The position numbers and the translations under genes are program-made. From the NCBI GenBank assembly GCA_039794405.1, contig JBDIVL010000038.1, positions 1-37,034 of the forward strand: DNA of 37,034 bases, in the 5' to 3' direction. This DNA is from JBDIVL01 sp039794405 (lineage in GTDB: Bacteria; Planctomycetota; Brocadiia; Brocadiales; Brocadiaceae). The notes below the pieces were generated by a model. That model made no database searches. It was not told the DNA's origin and saw nothing but the letters and a program-made list of their open reading frames with translations. Each line of letters opens with the position of its first letter. Position 1 is the first letter of the stretch. Below, piece after piece: positions 17,129-25,391 of this stretch.

Positions 17129-18433
17129 TTAATCGTTTCTATTTGAAACGTATTTTGTATTCCATTTCAAAAGTGGTTTTATAATACCCGATTCTATTCC
17201 CATAGGATTCCGGGCTGAATTTCCATTCGTATTATCAATAACCTGAAAAGCTACGGCATGGTTATCATAAAAATGGATGATAAGAGGATCTTCTGTCATA
17301 ATACCCACACCTACGATAAGCGTGCCTTCCGACAGAAAGTTTCCCGGAACCCAGACAGTGCTGGCAAAACGTCCAACAGGATGTGGTGTTTGCCGCCATG
17401 CAGGGTCATGATCAATGGTTAAAAAAACATCCTGACCATCCTCATTAACAAAACCAAAATTCGGAAGAAGTACATAACTTGATTTTAACACTTCATACTC
17501 TACCTCAATGCCGACCGGCTCCCGTATATCTACTGCATCGGTAACCCGTCCATCTTTTGTCCTTACCCTGACGGCGTACAGGCGGGCGATATCATTGCCC
17601 GGTGCCTTTCTGAGATCATTCCATTCCCGGACACCGGTTATGCCAAGTCCGGAATTCAGATAAGCAGAAACGACATGATGGGAAGGCCCATCCTTGAGTA
17701 CACTGCCATCGTCCAGTAAAATAGTCCTCTTGCAGAGCCGGGTTATGGCAGGCATGTTATGCGATACAAAAAGTACCGTCCTCCCCTCTTTCCCCACATC
17801 CTGCATCTTGTTTAAACACTTTTTCTGAAAACGTGCATCCCCTACTGCCAGTACTTCGTCTACAATGAGAATCTCCGGCTCTAAGTGTGCCGCTACGGCA
17901 AAAGCAAGCCGCAGATACATCCCGCTTGAGTAGTGCTTTACCGGGGTATCAATAAAGGTTTCTACTTCTGCAAAGGCCACGATCTCGTCAAACTTCCGGT
18001 CAATCTCTACCCGTTTCATACCCAGAATTGCGCCGTTGAGATAAATATTTTCCCTGCCGGTCAGTTCAGGATGAAAGCCCGTGCCGACCTCCAAAAGAGA
18101 ACCTACATTGCCATGAATTTCAGCAAATCCATCAATTGGTGTTGTAATACGGGACAAGATCTTGAGTAATGTGCTTTTCCCGGCACCGTTTCTCCCGATA
18201 ATACCAACGACTTCGCCCTTTTTAATCTCAAAGGATACATCCTTCAGTGCCCATATTGTTTCGTCCAGTTCTGATGCACCGGTGCTCTGGCCGCGCAGTA
18301 ATTTCCCTGCCCGCCGAAAAGGTGAAATGAATACATCTGCCAACGTGTCCCGAAGGGTTTTATACCTTGCTTGTGCCTTTCCTATATGGTATTTTTTACT
18401 CAATCTTTCTGCACGTATCGCTATCTCGCTCAT
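17129..18433 (-). CDS. wzt: ABC transporter ATP-binding protein Wzt, copy 1 (distal)
   Basis: A 434-aa protein. Its nucleotide-binding domain has Walker A GRNGAGKST, signature HYSSGMYLRL and Walker B ILIVDEVLAVGD. The C-terminal Wzt-type glycan-binding domain (about residues 270-434) recognises the export-ready polysaccharide end in characterised O-antigen systems. DNA of the ATPase half is nearly identical to 19884-21287 at an offset of 2854 bp, while the C-terminal domain and tail have diverged. ATG 18433 is chosen to match the paralog's start and because AGGA precedes it; ATG 18439 is also open. It lies downstream of a GNAT gene and has no second permease beside it. Confidence 0.92.
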   Translation of the reverse strand: MSEIAIRAERLSKKYHIGKAQARYKTLRDTLADVFISPFRRAGKLLRGQSTGASELDETIWALKDVSFEIKKGEVVGIIGRNGAGKSTLLKILSRITTPIDGFAEIHGNVGSLLEVGTGFHPELTGRENIYLNGAILGMKRVEIDRKFDEIVAFAEVETFIDTPVKHYSSGMYLRLAFAVAAHLEPEILIVDEVLAVGDARFQKKCLNKMQDVGKEGRTVLFVSHNMPAITRLCKRTILLDDGSVLKDGPSHHVVSAYLNSGLGITGVREWNDLRKAPGNDIARLYAVRVRTKDGRVTDAVDIREPVGIEVEYEVLKSSYVLLPNFGFVNEDGQDVFLTIDHDPAWRQTPHPVGRFASTVWVPGNFLSEGTLIVGVGIMTEDPLIIHFYDNHAVAFQVIDNTNGNSARNPMGIESGIIKPLLKWNTKYVSNRND

Positions 18434-18523
18434 TTTCATTCCTATCTGACTGTATCAGCAATTTATGACTTTGTGGTTAAATTAATTTTGGTTGGTGCTA
18501 TGGCGTTTTAGGTTTTGTATAGG

Positions 18524-19609
18524 TTAGATCTTCTTACTCGTTGATAATAACCTTTTTCCAAACGTCTTCAAGGTTTCCGGCATTCTCTTCTTTAGATTTA
18601 CTAATAAAGTATTTGATGAGATAATAATATTTCTATTGAATCTTTCTTTGACACCAAAAGAAAATTTATATCGTTCATCCCCTGCTCCAAAATCATATAC
18701 CTGAAACCCATTTTCAATAGCATACCGGATACTATACCCAACCATTACCTTGCCAGGGGAATATTTGGCAAATGTATCATTAAAGACAGGGGTATAGAGG
18801 ATAAAGGTCTTCAATTTTTGATCGATAATGCCAGCAACCCCTGCTATAGGTGTTTTTTCTGCCCATAAAGTAGTTAACCACAGAGCATTTTCTTCAAAAC
18901 AACGTTGGTAGAGTGCACGGTGCCTGTATATTTGCTCAGATGGTAATCCCCAGCGCTTTTGCCAGAATTTCAAGAGTGTATCAATTTGAGTCTCCAGATT
19001 ATCTGTGTGAACATGGATTACTTGATATCCTTTAAGCTGCTCTACCTTAGTAGTATAATATTTTAGGTTTTTACGGGTATTGGGACTGAGAAAACCGTTT
19101 AAGTATTGATCCCATGTATTTGGCAAGGAAATATAAGGACAGGAGGTTTCTTCAAGTTCTTGAACATGGAACCTCTTAGGAGAAAAATACTGTAAAAAGA
19201 GATCCAATCGCGGATCGAATACATTCATGAGTGAGAATGTATTCCATTTCAACTGTTTTTGAATAAACTTTGCAAAGGCAGGAATAGCAACATCAATGTA
19301 ATCAGGCAAACAAACAAATCCCGTGCAATCTGATATTGGATTACCACCCATATGTAAATTACCATGGACAATATTGAATCTAAAGTTTCCAACGGAACTT
19401 ATACCAAGTACCATAAATCCGACATACGGTTTCGTAGAAGTGGGCCGAACAGCCAATACCTGCCAGTTATACATTGTGGCCTCTATCCATCCACGCATCC
19501 ATGTCCATGATGGAAAAATCGTTGCGTGTGGGTCTTCAGCATGGATATCATTCCAGTTCTGTTTCAGTTTGTTAAATTGATCGATACTCTTAATAACTTT
19601 TATTTCCAT
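18524..19609 (-). CDS. FemAB/BioF2-like GNAT acyltransferase (copy 1)
   Basis: A 361-aa protein of the GNAT superfamily with a BioF2-like (Acetyltransf_6) second lobe: FSPKRF-type linker, NTRKNLKYY, and a C-terminal YDFGAGDERYKFSFG core that matches the family's conserved FDFLRG-E-YK region. It probably transfers an acyl or aminoacyl group to an amino sugar of the exported glycan. It lies between the two wzt genes and has a paralog at 27207-28277. The precise acyl donor cannot be told from sequence. Confidence 0.8.
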   Translation of the reverse strand: MEIKVIKSIDQFNKLKQNWNDIHAEDPHATIFPSWTWMRGWIEATMYNWQVLAVRPTSTKPYVGFMVLGISSVGNFRFNIVHGNLHMGGNPISDCTGFVCLPDYIDVAIPAFAKFIQKQLKWNTFSLMNVFDPRLDLFLQYFSPKRFHVQELEETSCPYISLPNTWDQYLNGFLSPNTRKNLKYYTTKVEQLKGYQVIHVHTDNLETQIDTLLKFWQKRWGLPSEQIYRHRALYQRCFEENALWLTTLWAEKTPIAGVAGIIDQKLKTFILYTPVFNDTFAKYSPGKVMVGYSIRYAIENGFQVYDFGAGDERYKFSFGVKERFNRNIIISSNTLLVNLKKRMPETLKTFGKRLLSTSKKI

Positions 19610-19629
19610 AGGGTTCTCATTATTCTTAA

Positions 19630-19825
19630 TCGTATAGGAATTTCAATGTTCCGTTGTAGGGGCGAATCTTGTGTTCGCCCTTGCCCTGGACGATTCAAAA
19701 CGTTTCCGGCTCGTTCCCAAATTTCATTTGGGAACGCAATTGCCGAGAAACTCTGTTTCGAAGGGTATACACGAAACAAAGTTTCGTTTGACATCGTGTT
19801 CCCAAACAGAGTTTGGGAACAAGCA
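19630..19825. repeat. Repeat cluster between the GNAT gene and wzt copy 2
   Basis: It first carries the TATAGGAATTTCAATG/TAGGGGCGAA element (19630-19705). Three hairpins follow: CGTTCCCAAAT/ATTTGGGAACG (19712-19736), ACGAAAC/GTTTCGT (19771-19787) and GTTCCCAAAC/GTTTGGGAAC (19798-19820). The last recurs exactly at 24718-24740. The 274-bp gap has no credible gene. Confidence 0.75.
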
Positions 19826-19883
19826 GTCGAAAACAAGTAGTTAAAAGTCGGTTCCAAAGGTAGCGTAATATTAATTTTATCCA

Positions 19884-21287
19884 TCATATCGATTCACTTA
19901 ACCCATGAGCGGAAAAACTGACTCTATCTGGGGCATAATTACTCATAACATGACTCTCCATCTGGCTCCCTGATATCGTGGTGATATTTCCGTCCTGGTA
20001 GGGTTTTGTAGTCCATTTTAAAAGCGGTCTTACTGTACCCGGATAGGTTCCTGTGTAATTTCCACGGGCTGAATCCCCGTCAAGGCTATCAATAACCTGA
20101 AAAGCTACGGCGTGGCTTTCATCAAAATGGATGATAAGGGGATCTTCTGTCATGATACCCACACCTACGATAAGCGTGCCTTCCGCTAGGAAGTTTCCCG
20201 GAACCCAGACAGTGCTGGCAAAACGTCCAACAGGACGAGGAGTCTGCCGCCATGCAGGGTCATGATCAATGGTCACAAAAACGCATTGACCGTCCTCGTT
20301 ATCAAAACCAAAATTCGGAAGAAGTACATGGCCTGGTTTTAACACTTCATACTCTACCTCAATGCCGACCGGCTCCCGTATATCTACTGCATCGGTAACC
20401 CGTCCATCTTTTGTCCTTACCCTGACGGCACACAAGCGGACAATATCATTGCCCGGTGCCTTTCTGAGATCATTCCATTCCCGGACACCGGTTATGCCAA
20501 GTCCGGAATTCAGATAAGCAGAAACGACATGATGGGAAGGCCCATCCTTGAGTACACTACCATCGTCCAGTAAAATAGTCCTCTTGCAGAGCCGGGTTAT
20601 GGCAGGCATGTTATGCGATACAAAAAGTACCGTCCTCCCCTCTTTCCCCACATCCTGCATCTTGTTTAAACACTTTTTCTGAAAACGTGCATCCCCTACT
20701 GCCAGTACTTCGTCTACAATGAGAATCTCCGGCTCTAAGTGTGCCGCTACGGCAAAAGCAAGCCGCAGATACATCCCGCTTGAGTAGTGCTTTACCGGGG
20801 TATCAATAAAGGTTTCTACTTCTGCAAAGGCCACGATCTCGTCAAACTTCCGGTCAATCTCTACCCGTTTCATACCCAGAATTGCGCCGTTGAGATAAAT
20901 ATTTTCCCTGCCGGTCAGTTCAGGATGAAAGCCCGTGCCGACCTCCAAAAGAGAACCTACATTGCCATGAATTTCAGCAAATCCATCAATTGGTGTTGTA
21001 ATACGGGACAAGATCTTGAGTAATGTGCTTTTCCCGGCACCGTTTCTCCCGATAATACCAACGACTTCGCCCTTTTTAATCTCAAAGGATACATCCTTCA
21101 GTGCCCATATTGTTTCGTCCAGTTCTGATGCACCGGTGCTCTGGCCGCGCAGTAATTTCCCTGCCCGCCGAAAAGGTGAAATGAATGCATCTGTCAACGT
21201 GTCCCGAAGGGTTTTATACTTTGCTTGTGTCTTTCCTATATGGTATTTTTTACTCAATCTTTCTGCACGTATCGCTATCTCGCTCAT
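19884..21287 (-). CDS. wzt: ABC transporter ATP-binding protein Wzt, copy 2 (next to wzm)
   Basis: A 467-aa paralog of the 17129-18433 product. The ATPase half differs at only about four residues, near positions 20-40 (for example HIGKT against HIGKA). From about residue 285 onward substitutions become frequent, and the last 60 residues are unrelated, ending about 35 residues longer. It starts 14 bp after wzm, with a G-rich SD GGGGG upstream of ATG 21287. It is the natural partner ATPase of the Wzm permease; the two Wzt proteins may share that permease while binding different glycan ends. Confidence 0.92.
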   Translation of the reverse strand: MSEIAIRAERLSKKYHIGKTQAKYKTLRDTLTDAFISPFRRAGKLLRGQSTGASELDETIWALKDVSFEIKKGEVVGIIGRNGAGKSTLLKILSRITTPIDGFAEIHGNVGSLLEVGTGFHPELTGRENIYLNGAILGMKRVEIDRKFDEIVAFAEVETFIDTPVKHYSSGMYLRLAFAVAAHLEPEILIVDEVLAVGDARFQKKCLNKMQDVGKEGRTVLFVSHNMPAITRLCKRTILLDDGSVLKDGPSHHVVSAYLNSGLGITGVREWNDLRKAPGNDIVRLCAVRVRTKDGRVTDAVDIREPVGIEVEYEVLKPGHVLLPNFGFDNEDGQCVFVTIDHDPAWRQTPRPVGRFASTVWVPGNFLAEGTLIVGVGIMTEDPLIIHFDESHAVAFQVIDSLDGDSARGNYTGTYPGTVRPLLKWTTKPYQDGNITTISGSQMESHVMSNYAPDRVSFSAHGLSESI

Positions 21288-21301
21288 TTTCGTTTACCCC
21301 C

Positions 21302-22189
21302 CTATACAACATCTGCAAAGGTTTTTTCCATGCGCCGAAAATATAAGGCACCGCTGAACATTATGAGAAGTGCTGCAAATGATGAAGCAAACAACGTTGG
21401 TCCGGGGGTGGTACTCGTTCCCAGCAAAGCCCAACGAAATCCTTCTACCACGCCAACCATAGGATTAAGGCCGTAAATTGTACGCCATGGTTCCTGCAGC
21501 AAGCTGCTTGGATAGGCAATGGGTGTTGAAAAAAGCCATACTTGTGTTAAAAATGGTATCACATAACGGACATCGCGAAATTGCACGTTCATAGCAGAAA
21601 GCCAAAGAGACACACCAAGAGAAGTAACCAGGGCCAGGAGGAGAAAAAAAGGAATCCAGACTATATTGATTGTTGGAACAAAACCAAAGTAAAACATCAT
21701 TCCTATCAACATAAGAAATGCCAATGCAAAATCTATTATACCTGATAAGACGGTTGCAATAGGTATAGCCAAACGCGGGAAATATACCTTTTTAATAAGA
21801 TTCGCACTGTTTACCAGACTATTTGACGACTCAGTCAGTCCATGTGCAAAAAAAGTCCAGGGTACCATAGCCGCAAAACTAAAGATCGGATATGGAATTC
21901 CATCGGAAGGGACTTTTGCCAAACGGCCAAAGAAAAGACTAAAGACTACGGTGGTAAAAAATGGCTGGATTAACGCCCAGGCAACACCTAATACCGTTTG
22001 CTTGTAGCGCACCTTAATATCTCTCCACATGAGGAAGTAGATAAGCTCACGATATGCCAGCAATTCCTTAATTTTAAGGGAAACCCATCCTCTTGCAGGT
22101 TCAATCCGAATGACTGGCATACCCTCTCTTTTTGCAGATTGTGATGAAGATATAATAGGATTTTCCTCGCAGTGTTCCTTGGTTGCCAT
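21302..22189 (-). CDS. wzm: ABC transporter permease Wzm for polysaccharide export
   Basis: A 295-aa ABC-2 type permease. A cytoplasmic N-terminal region of about 40 residues holds ELLAYRELIYFLMWRD, then RYKQTVLGVAWALIQP. About six hydrophobic segments follow. The motif NPMVGVVEGFRWALLG is typical of Wzm/TagG-type transporters. It exports lipid-linked O-antigen, capsule or teichoic-like polymers across the inner membrane together with Wzt. It is the only permease in the window although two Wzt genes follow. Confidence 0.93.
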   Translation of the reverse strand: MATKEHCEENPIISSSQSAKREGMPVIRIEPARGWVSLKIKELLAYRELIYFLMWRDIKVRYKQTVLGVAWALIQPFFTTVVFSLFFGRLAKVPSDGIPYPIFSFAAMVPWTFFAHGLTESSNSLVNSANLIKKVYFPRLAIPIATVLSGIIDFALAFLMLIGMMFYFGFVPTINIVWIPFFLLLALVTSLGVSLWLSAMNVQFRDVRYVIPFLTQVWLFSTPIAYPSSLLQEPWRTIYGLNPMVGVVEGFRWALLGTSTTPGPTLFASSFAALLIMFSGALYFRRMEKTFADVV

Positions 22190-22239
22190 GAAATAGTTCC
22201 TTAATAAATCTTTTAAAGAGATAATAAATACGAAATTGG

Positions 22240-22362
22240 TGTTGGTTCAATCGTCCACGATTGAACCGGAACGTTTGGGCACGTTACTGATACCTGGAAT
22301 CAATCCAGAGCCTACGTACCAATCCGAAACAATGGATCAATCTACAAAACTAAACCAACCGT
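22240..22362. repeat. Dispersed REP-like element, copy 3 (reverse orientation)
   Basis: The hairpin GGTTCAATCGT/ACGATTGAACC at 22244-22267 is followed by CGTTTGGGCA, CTGATACCTGG, AGCCTACGTACCA and CCGAAACAATGG. These are the reverse complement of the block order at 7461-7577. It fills most of the 214-bp gap upstream of wzm. Confidence 0.8.
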
Positions 22363-22403
22363 GGAGAGGCCTTCAACAGAATTTTGAGTAATTACCGAAA
22401 GAC

Positions 22404-23345
22404 TCATCCTCCTCTATTTGCTGATTGTGCTTTCAGATAGTCTTTATACCACTTTACCGTGAGATCCAATCCTTCCTCTAAAGTAGTTTTTGGTTTCCAG
22501 CCAATAGCAGCATGTGTTTCCAGCGTATTAGCGACCCGTATTTGTTCCAGTGGTCTGTCTGGCAGGGCACCAAACAAAGGCTCAATTGAGGAGCCTACGA
22601 TTTCTGTTATCAGTTTTACAACTGTTTGAATTGATACAAGTTTTCCGGAACCTAAGTCTATTGTTCTGCCTTCTATGTTTGGAGCCTGAGCAACCGCAAG
22701 AAGTCCGTCAACGACATCCCCGACGTAAATCCAATCAATTTCCCGTATTCCGCTGCTGAGTCTCGGGCATTGCTCTTGGAGAAGAGAAAGGATCAGATAA
22801 GGAACGAGTTTGCTCAGGTCCTTTTGCCCGCATCCATATACCATAAAGAGACGGGCGATAACTACCGGGGTCTGATAAAGTGCATGAAACATACGTGCAT
22901 ATGCACTGCTGGCCCATTTGGAAACGGCATAGGGGGAACTGGGGATTGATTCCGTACTGTCTGATTCCGGTTCTTCTAAAGAGCCGGTTAAGATTATCCG
23001 GCGGCATCCAATCTCTGTAGCTACTACTAATAAATTTACCGTAGAATGCAGGTTACTGGAAAAGGTAGGTAAAATAAAATCCAAATTTCTTGAACCCAGT
23101 ACATGACTGGCCAAATGGAATATTACGTCAGGTTTTATCGTGGTAAGAATTTCCCGGACTTTTTCTGTATTTGATAAATCGCCGTTCCACCATCGGATGT
23201 AATGCTCGTCATGAGAATGTGCTTTGCGAGAGATACCGTGTACTTCTGCACCGTTTTCCCGGAGAGAACGGCATAAATGAGATCCGATAAAACCGGTAGC
23301 GCCGGTAACTAAGACCTTTTGACCCGAAGACAAAGAAAAAGTCAT
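22404..23345 (-). CDS. NAD-dependent epimerase/dehydratase (extended SDR)
   Basis: About 313 aa, with TGATGFIGSHL near residues 14-24 and SPYAVSK as the Tyr-Lys catalytic segment. LARLFMVYGCGQ and DWIYVGDVVDGL are conserved in NDP-sugar epimerases and reductases. ATG 23345 is preferred, with AGGA 12 nt upstream; a TTG at 23366 overlaps the previous gene by 8 bp. Its position directly after the DUF4910 gene, behind the C-methyltransferase and RfbC genes, suggests the last step on the same sugar, such as 4-ketoreduction. The exact reaction is not determinable. Confidence 0.87.
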   Translation of the reverse strand: MTFSLSSGQKVLVTGATGFIGSHLCRSLRENGAEVHGISRKAHSHDEHYIRWWNGDLSNTEKVREILTTIKPDVIFHLASHVLGSRNLDFILPTFSSNLHSTVNLLVVATEIGCRRIILTGSLEEPESDSTESIPSSPYAVSKWASSAYARMFHALYQTPVVIARLFMVYGCGQKDLSKLVPYLILSLLQEQCPRLSSGIREIDWIYVGDVVDGLLAVAQAPNIEGRTIDLGSGKLVSIQTVVKLITEIVGSSIEPLFGALPDRPLEQIRVANTLETHAAIGWKPKTTLEEGLDLTVKWYKDYLKAQSANRGG

Positions 23346-23358
23346 TATCGATTTATTC

Positions 23359-24672
23359 CTATACAATTAAATGATAATTACAGAGATTATCTGCTGCATC
23401 TTTGACAAGATCAAATTTAAGACCTGACCTGTCTGAAATATCTAACAAAGTATTATTTCCATCAGATAAATTAAGTACCCAGAGCATAGCAAGTTCCCTT
23501 AACTTACCGTCATTTTGTCCACCAATAGCCTGGTAGAGTCCTCTTTTACCGAGTTGCGGTTCACATTTTTGATTTTGACTTGAGTATTTTTTGTTATTCT
23601 CAAGGACATTCAAAATTGACAGATAGAGAGAAAAAGAATCTGCCAGAGATACAGGCTGAACAAGCTCCAAATTATCTGCTGATGTATGATATTGGGGATA
23701 CTGACCATGTGGCGTTCTCATGAGGCAGCCAACAGGAAGATTAAATCCTGGTGAGCAGTACTGTCTCTCATCATACCCAAATGGAATGAAATCTATGACC
23801 TCGTAATCATTTCCTGAATTCTTAAGGACATTGACAACGGTTTTATCTATTTCTGCATTACCCTGGCGGCTCTTCTTATAGGTAAACTTCCCTGAATCGC
23901 CGACACATGCTGCCACGAGGCCGTGTTTTATATTCGTAATTCCGGACTCGTTTAATGAAAGCCAGGTTATAGAACCAATTGATCCGGGGATAAAGAGAAA
24001 CCGGTAAGAATATTTCAGAGGCAATCGGGTAAGATATTGTGCAAGAAAAACGGCAAGAACAACTCCCGAGAGATTGTCATTACAGAGCGAAGGATGGCAT
24101 AGGTGAGAAGATATTAATATCTCATCGTTTTTCTCACCTTTTATGTAATATTCACCATATGTTAAGTGTCCATGCTTTAATGACGAATCAATAACCGCCT
24201 CATATTCATCTTCTTTAAGGTTTATCAACTGATTATAGCTTAAGCAGAATCCCCAGTTTTCTTTATAATATGAAGTTCTATAAGGAATCCAATCAGGATA
24301 TTCTGGTAAGGTAAAGAGATGTTTCTTTAATTCCTTTAATGAGGCCTTCTTCCTGACGGGTATACTATAGTTTAAAACGTGTAAATTGTTTTTCTTAAAG
24401 TCGATTATTTTTTCACCTTTTGAATTTTTGACATAGGCGTCTTTTATGTTCCATTCCATTGGCACGCTCCAGTCAAATACTTTGGTTCCGGTAGGGACTT
24501 CATGTACTGTCAATGGAATATATTTCTTTATGATACGCAGGGTCTCTCGAACACCATTTCCGGTAATACTGCGGCATATTGGGAATAGATCGGATATGAG
24601 TTGGTACATTTCCTTACCAATTTCACCGGTATCGATAGCCATTTTGGGATTATTGATACTTTTGCCTACCAT
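23359..24672 (-). CDS. DUF4910-type peptidase-like protein with C-terminal winged-helix region
   Basis: A 437-aa protein. The N-terminal part LFPICRSITGNGVRETL and the VPTGTKVFDW segment match the DUF4910/DUF2172 family of M28-peptidase-like proteins. The metal-site-like segments are SSHLCHPSLCNDNLSG (His190, His193, Asp199) and YPQYHTSADN (His329, Asp333). The last 80 residues form a small predicted winged-helix region (LREL, LLDISDRSG, LVKDAADNL). Genes like this recur beside rfbC, C-methyltransferase and SDR genes in glycan loci, so a tailoring role such as amide hydrolysis or formation on a sugar seems more likely than proteolysis. The true activity is unknown. It precedes the SDR gene with an 8-bp overlap or a 13-bp gap, depending on start. 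Confidence 0.75.
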   Translation of the reverse strand: MVGKSINNPKMAIDTGEIGKEMYQLISDLFPICRSITGNGVRETLRIIKKYIPLTVHEVPTGTKVFDWSVPMEWNIKDAYVKNSKGEKIIDFKKNNLHVLNYSIPVRKKASLKELKKHLFTLPEYPDWIPYRTSYYKENWGFCLSYNQLINLKEDEYEAVIDSSLKHGHLTYGEYYIKGEKNDEILISSHLCHPSLCNDNLSGVVLAVFLAQYLTRLPLKYSYRFLFIPGSIGSITWLSLNESGITNIKHGLVAACVGDSGKFTYKKSRQGNAEIDKTVVNVLKNSGNDYEVIDFIPFGYDERQYCSPGFNLPVGCLMRTPHGQYPQYHTSADNLELVQPVSLADSFSLYLSILNVLENNKKYSSQNQKCEPQLGKRGLYQAIGGQNDGKLRELAMLWVLNLSDGNNTLLDISDRSGLKFDLVKDAADNLCNYHLIV

Positions 24673-24717
24673 AAAATGTAATCTTACCTTTTCAAGTTTT
24701 GACTATTTGTACTACTT

Positions 24718-24793
24718 GTTCCCAAACAGAGTTTGGGAACAAGTAGTCAACTGAGTTTCTCGGTCATTACATTCCCAAACAGAATTTGGGAAC
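24718..24793. repeat. Paired TTCCCAAA/TTTGGGAA hairpins
   Basis: GTTCCCAAAC-AGA-GTTTGGGAAC at 24718-24740 is identical to the copy at 19798-19820. A second, ATTCCCAAAC-AGA-ATTTGGGAAC, is at 24771-24793, followed by two ACGAGCCGG direct repeats. All lie between the RfbC and DUF4910 genes. Confidence 0.75.
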
Positions 24794-24845
24794 GAGCCGG
24801 AAAAAAACGAGCCGGGAAAAAACTTTGAAATTCCTATGCATTGAA

Positions 24846-25391
24846 TTATGCCTTTGGTTTCTGTGACAAAAAATCTGGATAATTCTGATCTCTGTCAGAA
24901 ATTACCATAACCTTATGCGGCCAATGAATCCCAAATGCCGGATCATTCCATCGGACACCTCTTGAATATTCGGACACATAAAATTCAGATATTTGGTAAA
25001 ATACTTCTGTATTATCGGCAAGTGTAAGAAATCCGTGGGCAAAGCCCTCAGGAATATATATCATCTTCCTGTTTTCAGCAGTTAATTCCACGGATATCCA
25101 TTGTCTAAAGGTATCAGATTCCGGGCGTAAATCGATTGCAACATCGTATACTGCTCCCATAGTACACCGAATCAACTTCGATTCTTTGTAAGGAGTATCC
25201 TGATAATGCATTCCCCGGAGGGTTCCTTTCTTTCTATTAAAAGAAATACTGCATTGTGCCAGTTTTGGGTTAATCCCGGTTGCCTTGAATTCACGTTCAC
25301 ACCATGTTCTTGCAAAAAAACCCCGCCCGTCTTCCAATCTTTCAGGCTCAATCATATACACACCATTGAGCTTTGTTTCCGTCATAATCAT
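24846..25391 (-). CDS. RfbC/RmlC-like NDP-4-keto-sugar 3,5-epimerase
   Basis: About 181 aa, close to the usual 180-190 for RmlC cupins. It contains EDGRGFFARTW, the catalytic-His segment GTLRGMHYQ, KLIRCTMGAVYDVAIDLR, and IPEGFAHGFLTL. It epimerises C3 and/or C5 of a 4-keto-6-deoxy nucleotide sugar. Since rfbF and C-methyltransferases are the partners here, the substrate may be a CDP-sugar rather than dTDP-4-keto-rhamnose. ATG 25391 overlaps the upstream stop as ATGA, indicating translational coupling; ATG 25385 is an alternative. Confidence 0.9.
   Translation of the reverse strand: MIMTETKLNGVYMIEPERLEDGRGFFARTWCEREFKATGINPKLAQCSISFNRKKGTLRGMHYQDTPYKESKLIRCTMGAVYDVAIDLRPESDTFRQWISVELTAENRKMIYIPEGFAHGFLTLADNTEVFYQISEFYVSEYSRGVRWNDPAFGIHWPHKVMVISDRDQNYPDFLSQKPKA

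Noticed and set aside
19600..19887. 95-codon minus-strand ORF between GNAT and wzt copy 2
   Set aside because: It is made of palindromic repeats that recur elsewhere in other frames.
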